Assembly: GCA_963829845.1 (NCBI GenBank)
Contig: CAWHKD010000028.1
Location: 1 to 28,700 of the forward strand
Source of the DNA: Gaiellasilicea sp963829845
GTDB taxonomy: Bacteria > Actinomycetota > Thermoleophilia > Gaiellales > Gaiellaceae
Length of the DNA: 28,700 bases
Direction of reading: 5' to 3'
Shown piece by piece: positions 1 through 7,245 of the stretch (position 1 is its first letter; each line of letters begins with the position of its first letter). The notes beneath the pieces are model-generated. The model was not told the origin of the DNA, did no database searches, and saw nothing but the letters and a program-made list of their open reading frames with translations. Made by a program: the position numbers and the translations under genes.

Positions 1-282
1 CGCAGGGACTCGGTCTGGCGCTGATGGAGGAGATCCGCACCCGCGACGGGCTGATCACGAACGCGAGCTTCACCGACTATCTGATCCCGACCACGCTCGA
101 CATGCCGCCCGTGACGAGCGAGCTGATCGAAGACGCCGAGCCCGGATGCGCCCTACGGCGTCAAGGGCGTGGGCGAGCCGCCGACCGTGGTCTCCTCCGC
201 GGCGGTCGTGTCGGCACTGCGCGCCGCGACCGGCCGGGAGCTGGCGCGCATTCCGGTGCGGCCCGACGACATCGCTCTCTAG
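1..282 (+). CDS. C-terminal end of a xanthine dehydrogenase-family molybdopterin subunit (5' partial, frameshifted)
   Basis: Only the last 90 or so codons are in the window. Reading from position 3, the protein shows QGLGLALMEE, then SFTDYLIPTTLDMP, the typical C-terminal part of the molybdenum-cofactor-binding subunit of xanthine dehydrogenase / aldehyde oxidase / CO dehydrogenase-like enzymes. The frame breaks at about position 144 (an extra G in CCCGGATGC). The next frame continues the family pattern with DAPYGVKGVGEPPT and the tail ARIPVRPDDIAL, and stops with TAG at 280-282. The family oxidises purines, aldehydes or CO by hydroxylation at a Mo centre, and the substrate cannot be told from this fragment. 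The net +1 base is probably a sequencing indel because both sides are well conserved. The stop codon overlaps that of the convergent transporter gene within one CTAG. Confidence 0.85.
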
Positions 283-1199
283 GTCGAGTCCGACACGCGT
301 CCGGCGCCTGCCGGCGCCGCTTCGGCCTCCGCGGGCACGGACTCCCGCCGGACGACAACTGCCACAGACGCCAGCACGATCGACGCACCCACCCGATCCG
401 CCAGGTGATCTCCTCGTGCAGGACGACCGCGCCGAGCGCGATCGCGACGACGGGATTGACGTAGGCGTACGTCGCCACCTTGCTGATCGGAGCGTTCTGC
501 AGCAGCCAGACGTACGCCGTGTAGCCGACCAGCGAGCCGAAGAGGACGAGGTACCACCAGCCGAGGATCGAGCGGGTCGACCACTCGGACGGGTCGAAGT
601 CCGTCGCGAGCAGGCCGATCGGAAGCAGCACGAGCCCGCCGACCAGCATCTCCAGCGCCGTTGCGGCGAACGCGTCCCGCGGCATCGGCAACCGGCCCGA
701 GAGATACGAGCCGACCGCCCAGGCGACCGCCGAGCCGACGACGAGAGCGAGCCCGGTCGTGCTCGCTCCGCCTCCCGGCCGGACGAGGACGGCGATCCCG
801 ACGAAGCCGATCGCGACGCCGACGAGGGAGCCCCGGGTCGGGCGCTCGCCGCCGGCGAATCGCAGCGCCACCACGAGCAGCGGCACCGACGCGATCACGA
901 GGGAGGCAAGCCCGATCGGCACCTCCTGCTCGGCGACGAAGAGCAGCGCATTCGCACCGGGTAGGAGCACGCCGATCAGCGCGGCGGAGCCCAGCTCCGA
1001 GCGTGAGACAACGCAGCGCCGAGAAGCCGCGCCGCCACGCGACCCAGCCGGCCATGAGCGCACCGGCCACCAGGAAACGCCACGACACGGCGAAGAGCGG
1101 TGGAATCGTCTCGCCGGCGAGCTCGATCCCGAGGTAGGTCGAGCCCCAGATGATGTAGACGGCCCAGAGGGCGACCCAGACCTTCGCGCCGTGAGTCAA
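279..1199 (-). CDS. EamA/DMT-family transporter (two compensating frameshifts)
   Basis: An inner-membrane carrier of the drug/metabolite transporter superfamily, about 300 residues with the usual ten hydrophobic segments in two EamA halves. The N-terminus (WAVYIIWGSTYLGIELA, then FAVSWRFLVAGALM) is in the frame starting with TTG at 1199. The frame shifts near 1010 into a second frame carrying LLPGANALLFVAEQEVPIGL and, in the second repeat, GWWYLVLFGSLVGYTAYVWL and ATYAYVNPVVAIALG. It shifts back near 390, in a G-rich run after HEEITWRIG, to finish with VGASIVLASVAVV. One base gained and one lost restore the frame, which suggests indel errors in an intact gene. The TTG start overlaps the stop of the upstream transporter (TTGA). 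Substrate unknown; amino acid or metabolite efflux is usual for the family. Confidence 0.82.
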   Translation of the reverse strand: MTHGAKVWVALWAVYIIWGSTYLGIELAGETIPPLFAVSWRFLVAGALMAGWVAWRRGFSALRCLTLGAGLRRADRRAPTRCECAALRRRAGGADRACLPRDRVGAAARGGAAIRRRRAPDPGLPRRRRDRLRRDRRPRPAGRRSEHDRARSRRRLGGRLGGRLVSLGPVADAAGRVRRNGAGDAGRRARAASDRPARDGLRPVRVVDPLDPRLVVPRPLRLAGRLHGVRLAAAERSDQQGGDVRLRQSRRRDRARRGRPARGDHLADRVGASIVLASVAVVVRRESVPAEAEAAPAGAGRVSDST

Positions 1200-1650
1200 C
1201 CCTTACGCAGCGCGAGCAGCGCGCCGACCGCCAGCAGCAGCACGCCGACGATGCGTGGCCAGTTCAGCGGCACCTGCTCGACGCCGAACCAGCCGTAGCG
1301 GTCGATCAGCACGCCCATCGCCAGCTGTCCCGCGATCAGGAGCCCGATCGTCGCCGTCGCGCCGATCGCGGCGTCACGACCGTGATCGTGAGCACGACGA
1401 CGACGCCCATGCCGCCGCCGCCGACCCAGTACCACCAGGGCGAGTGGAGCGCCTCGCCGAAGCCGGCCAGGCTCTGGCGGAGGACGAGCAGGACCGTCGT
1501 CGCGATCAGCGTCGAGAAGAGGAGGTTCGCCGCGATCGCCTCGTAGGAGCCGATCCGCTCGCCGAAGCGGCCCATCACCGCCACCTGGATCGAGCCTGCG
1601 AGGCCCGCGGTCAGCGCGAGCGTGGCTGCTGCAGCCGTTCCTCCGGACAC
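1196..1650 (-). CDS. Small DMT-family transporter (DUF606/YdcZ-like), frameshifted
   Basis: About 150 residues with four to five hydrophobic segments, matching the short DMT proteins of the DUF606/YdcZ type, which resemble half of an EamA carrier. From a GTG at 1650 the first frame reads LALTAGLAGSIQVAVMGRFG, IAANLLFSTLIATTVLLVL and SPWWYWVGGGGMGVVVVLTI. The frame then breaks near 1372. The other frame continues with IGATATIGLLIAGQLAMGVL, IDRYGWFG and a final helix ending LLAVGALLALRKG. One missing base explains the break. Its stop overlaps the TTG start of the next transporter, so the two are probably co-translated; paired DMT proteins can act as heterodimers (inference). No clear ribosome binding site is visible before the GTG, so the start is uncertain. 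Confidence 0.78.
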
Positions 1651-1698
1651 TGGCGCAAGCTATACGCTCCCGCACGTCCCGAGCCAAAGGAGTGGAGC

Positions 1699-1983
1699 AT
1701 GGTGCGAGCGGTGATTCAGTACGAGCGCGAGCCGGAGCCGAGCGGTACGCGCGGCACATCGAAGAGTTCGTCGGCCGGTGCGAGTGCCGCGCGTTCCGGC
1801 ACGGCAAGGCGTTCGGCTCGCCGTTCGGCGAGCCCGCCGTTCGCGTACTACGCCGAGTTCGAGTGGGCCGACATGGACGCGTTCAAGGCGGCGGCCCGCA
1901 CCGAGGAGTTCGCCGCCAGCGGCAAGGACGCGATGGAGATGGGGATCCCCTTCACCGTCACCTTCGTCGAGCTCGAAGAGTGA
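1699..1983 (+). CDS. EthD-like small dimeric alpha+beta barrel protein (two compensating frameshifts)
   Basis: A protein of about 95 residues resembling EthD-family ferredoxin-like barrel proteins, which often sit beside ring-cleavage or acyl-CoA degradation genes. The start at 1699 has a strong AAAGGAG at 1685-1691. The protein begins MVRAVIQYEREP, then shifts near 1738 to ERYARHIEEFVGRCECRAFR and HGKAFGSPFGEP, and shifts back near 1830 to FAYYAEFEWADMDAFKAA, ending in PFTVTFVELEE. Only by joining the three pieces does the family pattern (strand, helix, G-x-P-F-G-x-P, strand, helix, strand) appear, so the gene is probably intact with two indel errors. It overlaps the next gene by GTGA. The biochemical role is unknown for most EthD-like proteins. 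Confidence 0.75.
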   Translation: MVRAVIQYEREPEPSGTRGTSKSSSAGASAARSGTARRSARRSASPPFAYYAEFEWADMDAFKAAARTEEFAASGKDAMEMGIPFTVTFVELEE

Positions 1984-2792
1984 CCGAGCCCGACCAGCCC
2001 CGCCCGCTCTCGCCCGACGAGCTCGGCTTCGAGCGGATCGTCTACGAGAAGGACTACCCGCGCGCGACCGTGACGCTGAACCGGCCGGAGGTGCTGAACG
2101 CCTTCGACTTCCGGATGCTGCGCGAGCTCGCGCGCGCGTTCGAGGACGCGTCGTGGGACGACGAGATCCGCGTCGTCGTCGTCACCGGCACCGGCCGCGC
2201 GTTCTGCGTCGGCGCCGACCTGCGCGCCTGGGGCGAGGACCTGCTCGGGAACTCGAAGGAGTACTGGAAGTGGTTCGGCGCCTTCAAGGACATGCACGAC
2301 CGGCTGCGCGAGATCGGCAAGCCGACGATCGCGCGCGTGAACGGGATCGCCGTCGGCGGCGGCAACGAGCTGCAGATGGGCTGCGACCTCTCCGTGATGG
2401 TCGACGACGCCTTCATCCGCCACGTCGGGCTCGAGCACGGCTCCGTGCCGGCCGGCGGCGCGACCCAGTGGCTGCCGATCATGATCGGCGACCGCCGCGC
2501 CCGAGAGATGATCCTGCTCTGCGACGAGGTGCCCGCCTCGCAGGCAGCGGAGTGGGGCCTGGTCAACCGCGCGGTGCCGGCCGCCGAGCTCGACGCCGTC
2601 GTCGACGAGTGGGTCGAGAAGCTCGCCCGCAAGCTGCCCGAGACGACGCGGTACGCGAAGCAGCAGCTGAACTGGTGGCGCGACATCTCCTGGCACGAGA
2701 CGGTCGGCCACGCGCGCGACTGGCTGGCGCTCTCGATGCTCGGCGAGGAGGCCCAGGGCGCGGTCAAGCGCTTCCTCGACCGCTCGAAGTAA
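1980..2792 (+). CDS. Enoyl-CoA hydratase/isomerase (crotonase) family protein
   Basis: A 270-residue crotonase-fold enzyme acting on an acyl-CoA thioester. The GTG start at 1980 overlaps the upstream TGA and begins VTEPDQPRPLSPDELGFERI; an upstream extension would run through the EthD gene. Both oxyanion-hole segments are present: GRAFCVGADLRAWG and NGIAVGGGNELQMGCDLSV. The stretch HGSVPAGGATQWLPIMIGD, followed by RRAREMILLCDEVPA, resembles ring-hydrolase or naphthoyl-CoA synthase branches more than the plain beta-oxidation hydratase, so hydration or C-C bond hydrolysis of an alicyclic or aromatic-derived CoA ester is possible (inference). It is followed without a gap by a GNAT gene and then another crotonase, suggesting one catabolic operon. 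The exact substrate cannot be read from the sequence. Confidence 0.88.
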   Translation: MTEPDQPRPLSPDELGFERIVYEKDYPRATVTLNRPEVLNAFDFRMLRELARAFEDASWDDEIRVVVVTGTGRAFCVGADLRAWGEDLLGNSKEYWKWFGAFKDMHDRLREIGKPTIARVNGIAVGGGNELQMGCDLSVMVDDAFIRHVGLEHGSVPAGGATQWLPIMIGDRRAREMILLCDEVPASQAAEWGLVNRAVPAAELDAVVDEWVEKLARKLPETTRYAKQQLNWWRDISWHETVGHARDWLALSMLGEEAQGAVKRFLDRSK

Positions 2793-3298
2793 TGGAGCTC
2801 CGCACCGAGCGGCTCGTGCTCCGGCCGGTGACCGAGGACGACGTCGACGCGATGCTCGCCGTCCGGAACGCGCCGGCGGTGATCGGGACGACGAGCACGA
2901 AGGAACCGCTGCGGCGCGAGCGGATGGCGGGCCAGGTTGAGCGAAGGGTCGCGAGCTGGCGCGAGCGGGACTTCGGCTCGTGGCTCGTGCTGCGCGAGGA
3001 CGAGCCGATCGGCTTCGTCGAGGTGCACCCCATCGGCGAGGACAGCGGCGTCGACCCGGACGAGCTCGAGCTCGGGGTCGTCCTCCACCCCGACCACTGG
3101 GGCCGGGGCATCGCGCTCGAAGCAGGAGCTGCGGTCGCTCGTGACCTGTTCGAGCGAGTCGGCCGCGAGCGCCTCTACGCGGGCGTCGAGGAGACGAACG
3201 ACAGGTCGCTGCGCCTGCTCGCGAAGGTCCCAGGCGTCCGGCATCTGGGCGGCGAGCTCTACGAGTTCGACCGCGCGGCGTTAGGGTCGTTGCCATGA
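2792..3298 (+). CDS. GNAT-family N-acetyltransferase (RimJ/RimL-like)
   Basis: 168 residues, starting MELRTERLVLRPVTEDDVDA, the classic opening of the Acetyltransf_3 (RimJ/RimL) branch. The acetyl-CoA site is visible as LGVVLHPDHWGRGIALEA (residues about 92-109), with the R-x-x-G-x-G/A motif in relaxed form (HWGRGIA). The C-terminal NDRSLRLLAKVPGVRHLG replaces the usual N-x-x-S-x-x-x-x-x-K-x-G-F. The enzyme moves an acetyl group from acetyl-CoA to an amine, either a protein N-terminus or a small molecule, and the target is unknown. The start codon shares one base with the stop of the upstream crotonase, and its own stop overlaps the next start (ATGA), so it is translated within the crotonase operon. 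Confidence 0.88.
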   Translation: MELRTERLVLRPVTEDDVDAMLAVRNAPAVIGTTSTKEPLRRERMAGQVERRVASWRERDFGSWLVLREDEPIGFVEVHPIGEDSGVDPDELELGVVLHPDHWGRGIALEAGAAVARDLFERVGRERLYAGVEETNDRSLRLLAKVPGVRHLGGELYEFDRAALGSLP

Positions 3299-4066
3299 GC
3301 GAAGTGCTGACCGAGCGCGACGGCGCCGTTCTCACGATCACGCTCAACCGGCCGGACGTCTTCAACGCGTTCAACGCTGCGCTGCATGCGCGGCTGCGCG
3401 ACGCGCTCGAGGAGGCGGCGCTCGCCTGAGGTTCGTGCGGTCGTGATCACGGGCGCCGGGCGCGGCTTCTGCTCCGGGCAGGACCTGAAGGAGTTCCAGG
3501 AGGTGCCCGGGTCGATCCGTGACCGGCTCGAGCAGACCTACCATCCGAACATCCGGCTGATCCGCGCACTCGAGAAGCCGGTGATCGCGGCCGTCAACGG
3601 CCCGTGCGCGGGGGCGGGACTCTCGCTCGCGGCGGCGTGCGACATCAGGATCGCCTCCGACGCCGCGACGTTCGTGCCCGGCTTCATCGGGATCGGGCTG
3701 ATCCCCGACTCGGGCGGATCCTGGTTCATCCATCGCCTGCTCGGTTTCGCGCGCGCGTTCGAGTGGATGACCTCGAACCGAAAGCTCACCGCGGCCGAGG
3801 CCCACGCCTGGGGGCTCGTCTCCGAGGTCGTCGAGGGCGAGGGGCTCGCCGCCCGCGCCGCCGAGCTCGCCGGCTTCTACGCGGGCCTGCCGACGCGCGC
3901 GATCGGGATGACGAAGCGGCTCTTCGAGCACGCCTACGACGCGACGCTCGAGGAGCAGCTCGCGCTCGAGGCCGAGCTCCAGCAGGAGGCGACCGGGACG
4001 GCCGACTTCGCCGAGGGCGTCCAGGCGTTCCTCGAGAAGCGCCCGCCGCGCTTCAGCGGGAGCTAG
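3295..4066 (+). CDS. Enoyl-CoA hydratase/isomerase, PaaG-like (one frameshift)
   Basis: A crotonase of about 256 residues. From ATG at 3295 it reads MSEVLTERDGAVLTITLNRP, DVFNAFNAALHARLRDALEE, then runs into TGA at 3427. The neighbouring frame takes over at about 3425 with PEVRAVVITGAGRGFCSGQD and continues to TAG at 4064-4066. A net +1 (or -2) indel near 3424 explains the break. The oxyanion-hole motifs are GRGFCSGQDLKEF and NGPCAGAGLSLAAACDIRIA. GLIPDSGGSWFIHRLLG and KLTAAEAHAWGLVSEVV match the PaaG branch, which isomerises the ring epoxide of phenylacetyl-CoA or shifts double bonds in acyl-CoAs. Annotating only the second frame would lose the N-terminal 43 residues. The 3' end overlaps the convergent selenoprotein candidate by 14 bases. 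Confidence 0.85.
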
Positions 4067-4277
4067 CGAGCAACCCGAGCACCTCGTCGTCCTCCGGGAA
4101 GCGCCCTTCTCGCTGCTTCGAGAAGACGAGCTCGCCGTCCGAGAGCACGTCGTACTGGCTGTTCGCGCCCTCGACGATCGAGGCAGGGATGCCGTTGCCG
4201 TTCAGCACGGCCGCGAGACTCGCGGCCCGTCGGTCGTAGCCGCTTCAGACGGGGCAGTAGTGGATCTCGACGGCCAC
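4053..4277 (-). CDS. Candidate SelW/SelT/SelH (Rdx)-family selenoprotein with in-frame UGA
   Basis: Read through one in-frame TGA (4247-4245, codon 11), this gene encodes 74 residues: VAVEIHYCPV-U-SGYDRRA, then SIVEGANSQYDVLSDGELVF and SKQREGRFPEDDEVLGLL. The whole length matches the thioredoxin-like Rdx/SelW family, including YCxx(C/U), RA..L, the dG.l.fSK strand and the GRFP motif. The UGA stands exactly where the second redox cysteine or selenocysteine belongs (CxxU). A perfect 8-bp hairpin follows at bacterial SECIS distance (separate entry). The family is thought to act in thiol redox reactions. The GTG start lies 9 bases after the stop of the AidB-like gene, so it is the last gene of that operon. 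Oddity: family members usually have GY directly after the second C/U, whereas here a Ser intervenes. A three-base insertion turning TGC into TGAAGC, or a pseudogene, is the alternative. Confidence 0.72.
4207..4230 (-). promoter_or_regulatory. SECIS-like stem-loop downstream of the UGA codon
   Basis: On the minus strand the mRNA downstream of the UGA folds as GGCCGCGA - GUC - UCGCGGCC, a perfect 8-bp stem. It extends to 10 bp (AC with GU) if one G is bulged. The apical loop begins with G and, with the closing A-U pair open, reads AGUCU, close to the AGGUCU loop of the E. coli fdhF SECIS as I recall it. The loop lies about 25 nt after the UGA, within the spacing described for bacterial SECIS elements (roughly 16-37 nt). 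SelB would bind this loop to deliver Sec-tRNA. Strong stems arise easily in GC-rich DNA, so the position and the loop base are the main support. Confidence 0.55.
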
Positions 4278-4286
4278 GCGCCGAGC

Positions 4287-5843
4287 TTACCCGTGCAGGC
4301 GCGGCCGATGCCGCTCGGCAATCGCGGTCAGGTCGAGGCCGGCGGGCAGCGTCCCGTAGATGCCGCCGGGGCGGTCGAGCCGCGAGGCGCAGAACGCGGC
4401 TGCGACCTCGGGCGGGCCGTGGCGGACGAGCAGGGAGCCCTGCAGCGTCACCGCGAGCAGCTCGAGCAGACGCCGCGCGCCCTGCTCCTCGGGATCGGCG
4501 ACCTCGCCCTCGAGGCGGGCGATCGCCGCGTCGAGCCGCTGATCCGCTCCAGCCGCGAGCCGCACCTCCGCCAGGAACGCCTCGGCGGTCTCGGGCTCGC
4601 GGCCGAGTGCCCGGAGGACGTCGAGCGCGTTGACGTTGCCGGACCCTTCCCAGATCGAGTTGAGCGGGCTCTCGCGGAAGAGGCGCGGCAGCTGCGACTC
4701 CTCGACGTAGCCGTTGCCGCCCAGGCACTCGAGCGCCTCCGCGACGAGGGGCGGGGTGCGCTTGCAGATCCAGAACTTCGCGACGGCGGTCGCGATTCGC
4801 CGGAACGGCCCGTCGGCCTCGTCGTACGCCCGCGCGAGGCGCAGCGCCGTCACGGTCGCAGCTTCCGATTCGACGCAGAGGTCGGCGAGCACGTTCTGCA
4901 TCAACGGCTGCCCGGCAAGGAGATGGCCGAAGGCCTCTCGGTGGGCGGCGTGGTGGGTCGCCTCTGCGACGGCCCGGCGCATCAGCGCCGTCGAGCCGAG
5001 CACGCAGTCGAGGCGCGTGTGGTTGACCATTTCGAGGATCGTCCTGAGGCCGCGTCCCTCCTCGCCGACGAGGTGCGCGACCGCGCCGTCGAGCGCGACC
5101 TCCGCCGAGGCGTTGGATCGGTTGCCGAGCTTGTCCTTCAGCCGCTCGATCCGGAAACCCGGCTGCGGCCGCGCGAGCAGGAAGCAGGTGAGCCCGGCCG
5201 GAGCCTGCGCGAGCACGAGGAACGCATCGCTCATCGGTGCCGAGCAGAACCACTTGTGCCCGTCCAGCTCCCAGACCTCGCCGACCGGCCGTGCCGTCGT
5301 CTCGTTCGCGCGCACGTCGGAGCCGCCCTGGCGCTCGGTCATCGCCATCCCGCAAAGCGCGTCGCCTCCTGTGAGCCGCGGGATCCACTCGTCGCCGAGA
5401 TCGGGCTGCGAACGGAGTGCCGGCACGGCTGCGAAGGTCATCGAGAGCGGACAACCGACTCCGGCCTCGACCTGGCCCAGCAGCATGAACAGGGTCGCCC
5501 GAGCGACGTGCGCGCCCGGCTCCGGCTCGATCCACGGCAGCGAGTGCACCCGCGTCTCGAGCCCGAGCCGGAGCAGCGAGTCCCACGCCGGGTGGAACTC
5601 GATTTCGTCGATGCGCTCGCCGTAGCGATCGTGCGACCGGAGCTTCGGCGGATGCTCATTCGCGAGGCGGCCCCATTCCAGCGGCTCGCCGCCGAGTGCC
5701 TCGCCGAAGGCGGCGATCTGCTCCTCCCAGGCCGCGCCGCCCTCCCGGCGCAGCCCCTCGACGAGCGCGGCGTCCTGCTCGTACAGGTTGTAGCCGGCAA
5801 GCGGCGGCGGCTGGTTGGCGCCTCGGGTTCCGGCGACGGCCAT
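4287..5843 (-). CDS. AidB-like acyl-CoA dehydrogenase-family flavoprotein
   Basis: 518 residues, close in length and pattern to E. coli AidB (about 540). Shared segments include GRLANEHPPKLRSHD near the N-terminus, QVEAGVGCPLSMTFAAVPAL, MTERQGGSDVRANET (FAD/substrate loop), GHKWFCSAPMSDAFLVLAQA, RLKDKLGNRSNASAEV and LFRESPLNSIWEGSGNVNAL. AidB is a tetrameric FAD protein of the acyl-CoA dehydrogenase superfamily that binds DNA and is induced in the alkylation (Ada) response; weak isovaleryl-CoA dehydrogenase activity has been reported. Many actinobacterial homologues are simply called acyl-CoA dehydrogenases, so a catabolic role is also possible. The start ATG at 5843 shares a base with the upstream stop (TGATG), showing coupling to the FAD oxidase. 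The SelW-like gene follows 9 bases after the stop. Confidence 0.87.
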   Translation of the reverse strand: MAVAGTRGANQPPPLAGYNLYEQDAALVEGLRREGGAAWEEQIAAFGEALGGEPLEWGRLANEHPPKLRSHDRYGERIDEIEFHPAWDSLLRLGLETRVHSLPWIEPEPGAHVARATLFMLLGQVEAGVGCPLSMTFAAVPALRSQPDLGDEWIPRLTGGDALCGMAMTERQGGSDVRANETTARPVGEVWELDGHKWFCSAPMSDAFLVLAQAPAGLTCFLLARPQPGFRIERLKDKLGNRSNASAEVALDGAVAHLVGEEGRGLRTILEMVNHTRLDCVLGSTALMRRAVAEATHHAAHREAFGHLLAGQPLMQNVLADLCVESEAATVTALRLARAYDEADGPFRRIATAVAKFWICKRTPPLVAEALECLGGNGYVEESQLPRLFRESPLNSIWEGSGNVNALDVLRALGREPETAEAFLAEVRLAAGADQRLDAAIARLEGEVADPEEQGARRLLELLAVTLQGSLLVRHGPPEVAAAFCASRLDRPGGIYGTLPAGLDLTAIAERHRPRLHG

Positions 5844-7195
5844 CAGCCGGGCGGGATGTTCTGGTTGAAGCGGAGCACGTTCGCCGGGTCGTACCGCCGC
5901 TTGACCGTCTGCAGACGCTCGAACGCGGGGACCCCGAACGCCGCGCGGACTCGCTCCGCGGGCTCATCCGCTTGCATGTAGTTGAGGTAGCCGCCGCCTT
6001 GGAGCGAGTACGGCGTCGCCAGGGCTGCCGTCTCGCGCGCCCATTCGACCTGCACGTCGTCCGTCGCCGGGTCGTCCCAGATCCCGAGTGCGCTGATGTT
6101 GAACGCGGCGTCGCGGAAGCCGACCGGGGTCGCCTCGCGCGGCACGCGTGCGGCGGCGCCGTGGATCGCCTCGATCAGGATCGAGCCGCGCGGCACGTCC
6201 GGGTCGATCGCCTGCTCCAGCCCATCCAGCAGCGCGTCCGGCAGCTCTCGCACGAAGTGGCTCTTCCAGTAGTGGCGCAGCCCGAACGGCATGTCGAGCA
6301 GGCCCTGCAGCTCCAGGTACGGCCGGCGGCGTACCTCGTCGAGCGCGAGGCCTTCGACTCCGCGGAGCCGACGCAACAGCCCAGGCTCCTCCTCCGGCCC
6401 GGTCGAGCAGACGATGACGCCGAAGACGCACTGCCCGTTCTGGGCCGAATGTCCGAGCACGGCCTGGGTCGAGAAGTCGTCGGGAGCGGCGAGAGCGACG
6501 TCACGGAAGAGGCGCATCGGCTCGGCGGCCGCGTGGACGGGCCAGATGAGGATGCCGCCGACGACCTCGTCGACCGGATGGAGCTGGAAGTCCAGCCGCG
6601 TGACGACGCCGAAGTTCCCGCCGCCGCCCCGGATCGCCCAGTAGAGGTCGGCGTGGGCATCCTCGCTCGCCTCGACGACGGTGCCGTCGACCGTGACCAC
6701 CTCGGCGCCGACGAGGTTGTCGCACGAGAGCCCGTAGCGGCCGATCAGAAAGCCGATGCCGCCGCCGAGGGTCAGGCCGGCGACACCGGTCGTGCCGAAG
6801 GTGCCGCCGGGGGCGGCCAGCCCATGTGCCTGGGTGGCTGCATCGAAGGCACGCCAGGTGACGCCGCCGCCGGCGCGCGCGATTCGCGCGACCGGGTCGA
6901 CCTCGACGTCAATGAGGCCGGAGAGGTCGACGACAAGCCCGCCGTCGCAGACGGCGTGTCCTGCGACGTTGTGGCCGCCGCCGCGAACCGCGATCGGCAG
7001 CCCGTGCTCGACCGCAGCCCGGAGCGCGGCGACGACGTCGGCGGTGCTCCGGCAGCGGGCGATCGCGACCGGCCGGCGGTCGACGAACGAGTTGAACGTC
7101 GTCCGCGCCTCGTCGTACGAGGGATGCACCTCGGTGAGAAACTCGCCCGAGAAGCCGTGGGCGGCTGCGGTCGGCTCGACGGTGGAGCTGCTCAC
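5843..7195 (-). CDS. FAD-binding PCMH/berberine-bridge-type oxidoreductase
   Basis: 450 residues from a GTG at 7195. The N-terminal PCMH (VAO-type) FAD domain shows CRSTADVVAALRAA, then VRGGGHNVAGHAVCDGG, whose His is the usual covalent FAD anchor, and GLTLGGGIGFLIGRYGL with IRGGGGNFGVVTRLDF. The C-terminal BBE domain ends GGYLNYMQADEPAERVR, then RYDPANVLRFNQNIPPG, the standard closing motif of berberine-bridge-like oxidases. These enzymes oxidise alcohols, sugars or secondary metabolites using O2, and the substrate is unknown. The cysteine of bicovalent members (CxxV/G after GRYG) appears as LSCDNLVGAEVV, so a 6-S-cysteinyl link is plausible. It is the first gene of the operon with the AidB-like and SelW-like genes and is divergent from the acVLRF1 gene with 50 bases between the start codons. 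Confidence 0.9.
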   Translation of the reverse strand: MSSSTVEPTAAAHGFSGEFLTEVHPSYDEARTTFNSFVDRRPVAIARCRSTADVVAALRAAVEHGLPIAVRGGGHNVAGHAVCDGGLVVDLSGLIDVEVDPVARIARAGGGVTWRAFDAATQAHGLAAPGGTFGTTGVAGLTLGGGIGFLIGRYGLSCDNLVGAEVVTVDGTVVEASEDAHADLYWAIRGGGGNFGVVTRLDFQLHPVDEVVGGILIWPVHAAAEPMRLFRDVALAAPDDFSTQAVLGHSAQNGQCVFGVIVCSTGPEEEPGLLRRLRGVEGLALDEVRRRPYLELQGLLDMPFGLRHYWKSHFVRELPDALLDGLEQAIDPDVPRGSILIEAIHGAAARVPREATPVGFRDAAFNISALGIWDDPATDDVQVEWARETAALATPYSLQGGGYLNYMQADEPAERVRAAFGVPAFERLQTVKRRYDPANVLRFNQNIPPG

Positions 7196-7245
7196 TGCCG
7201 CCGAGCCTAGTCACGCCGCGCCGCACGGGTCAATACGGTCTCCTC

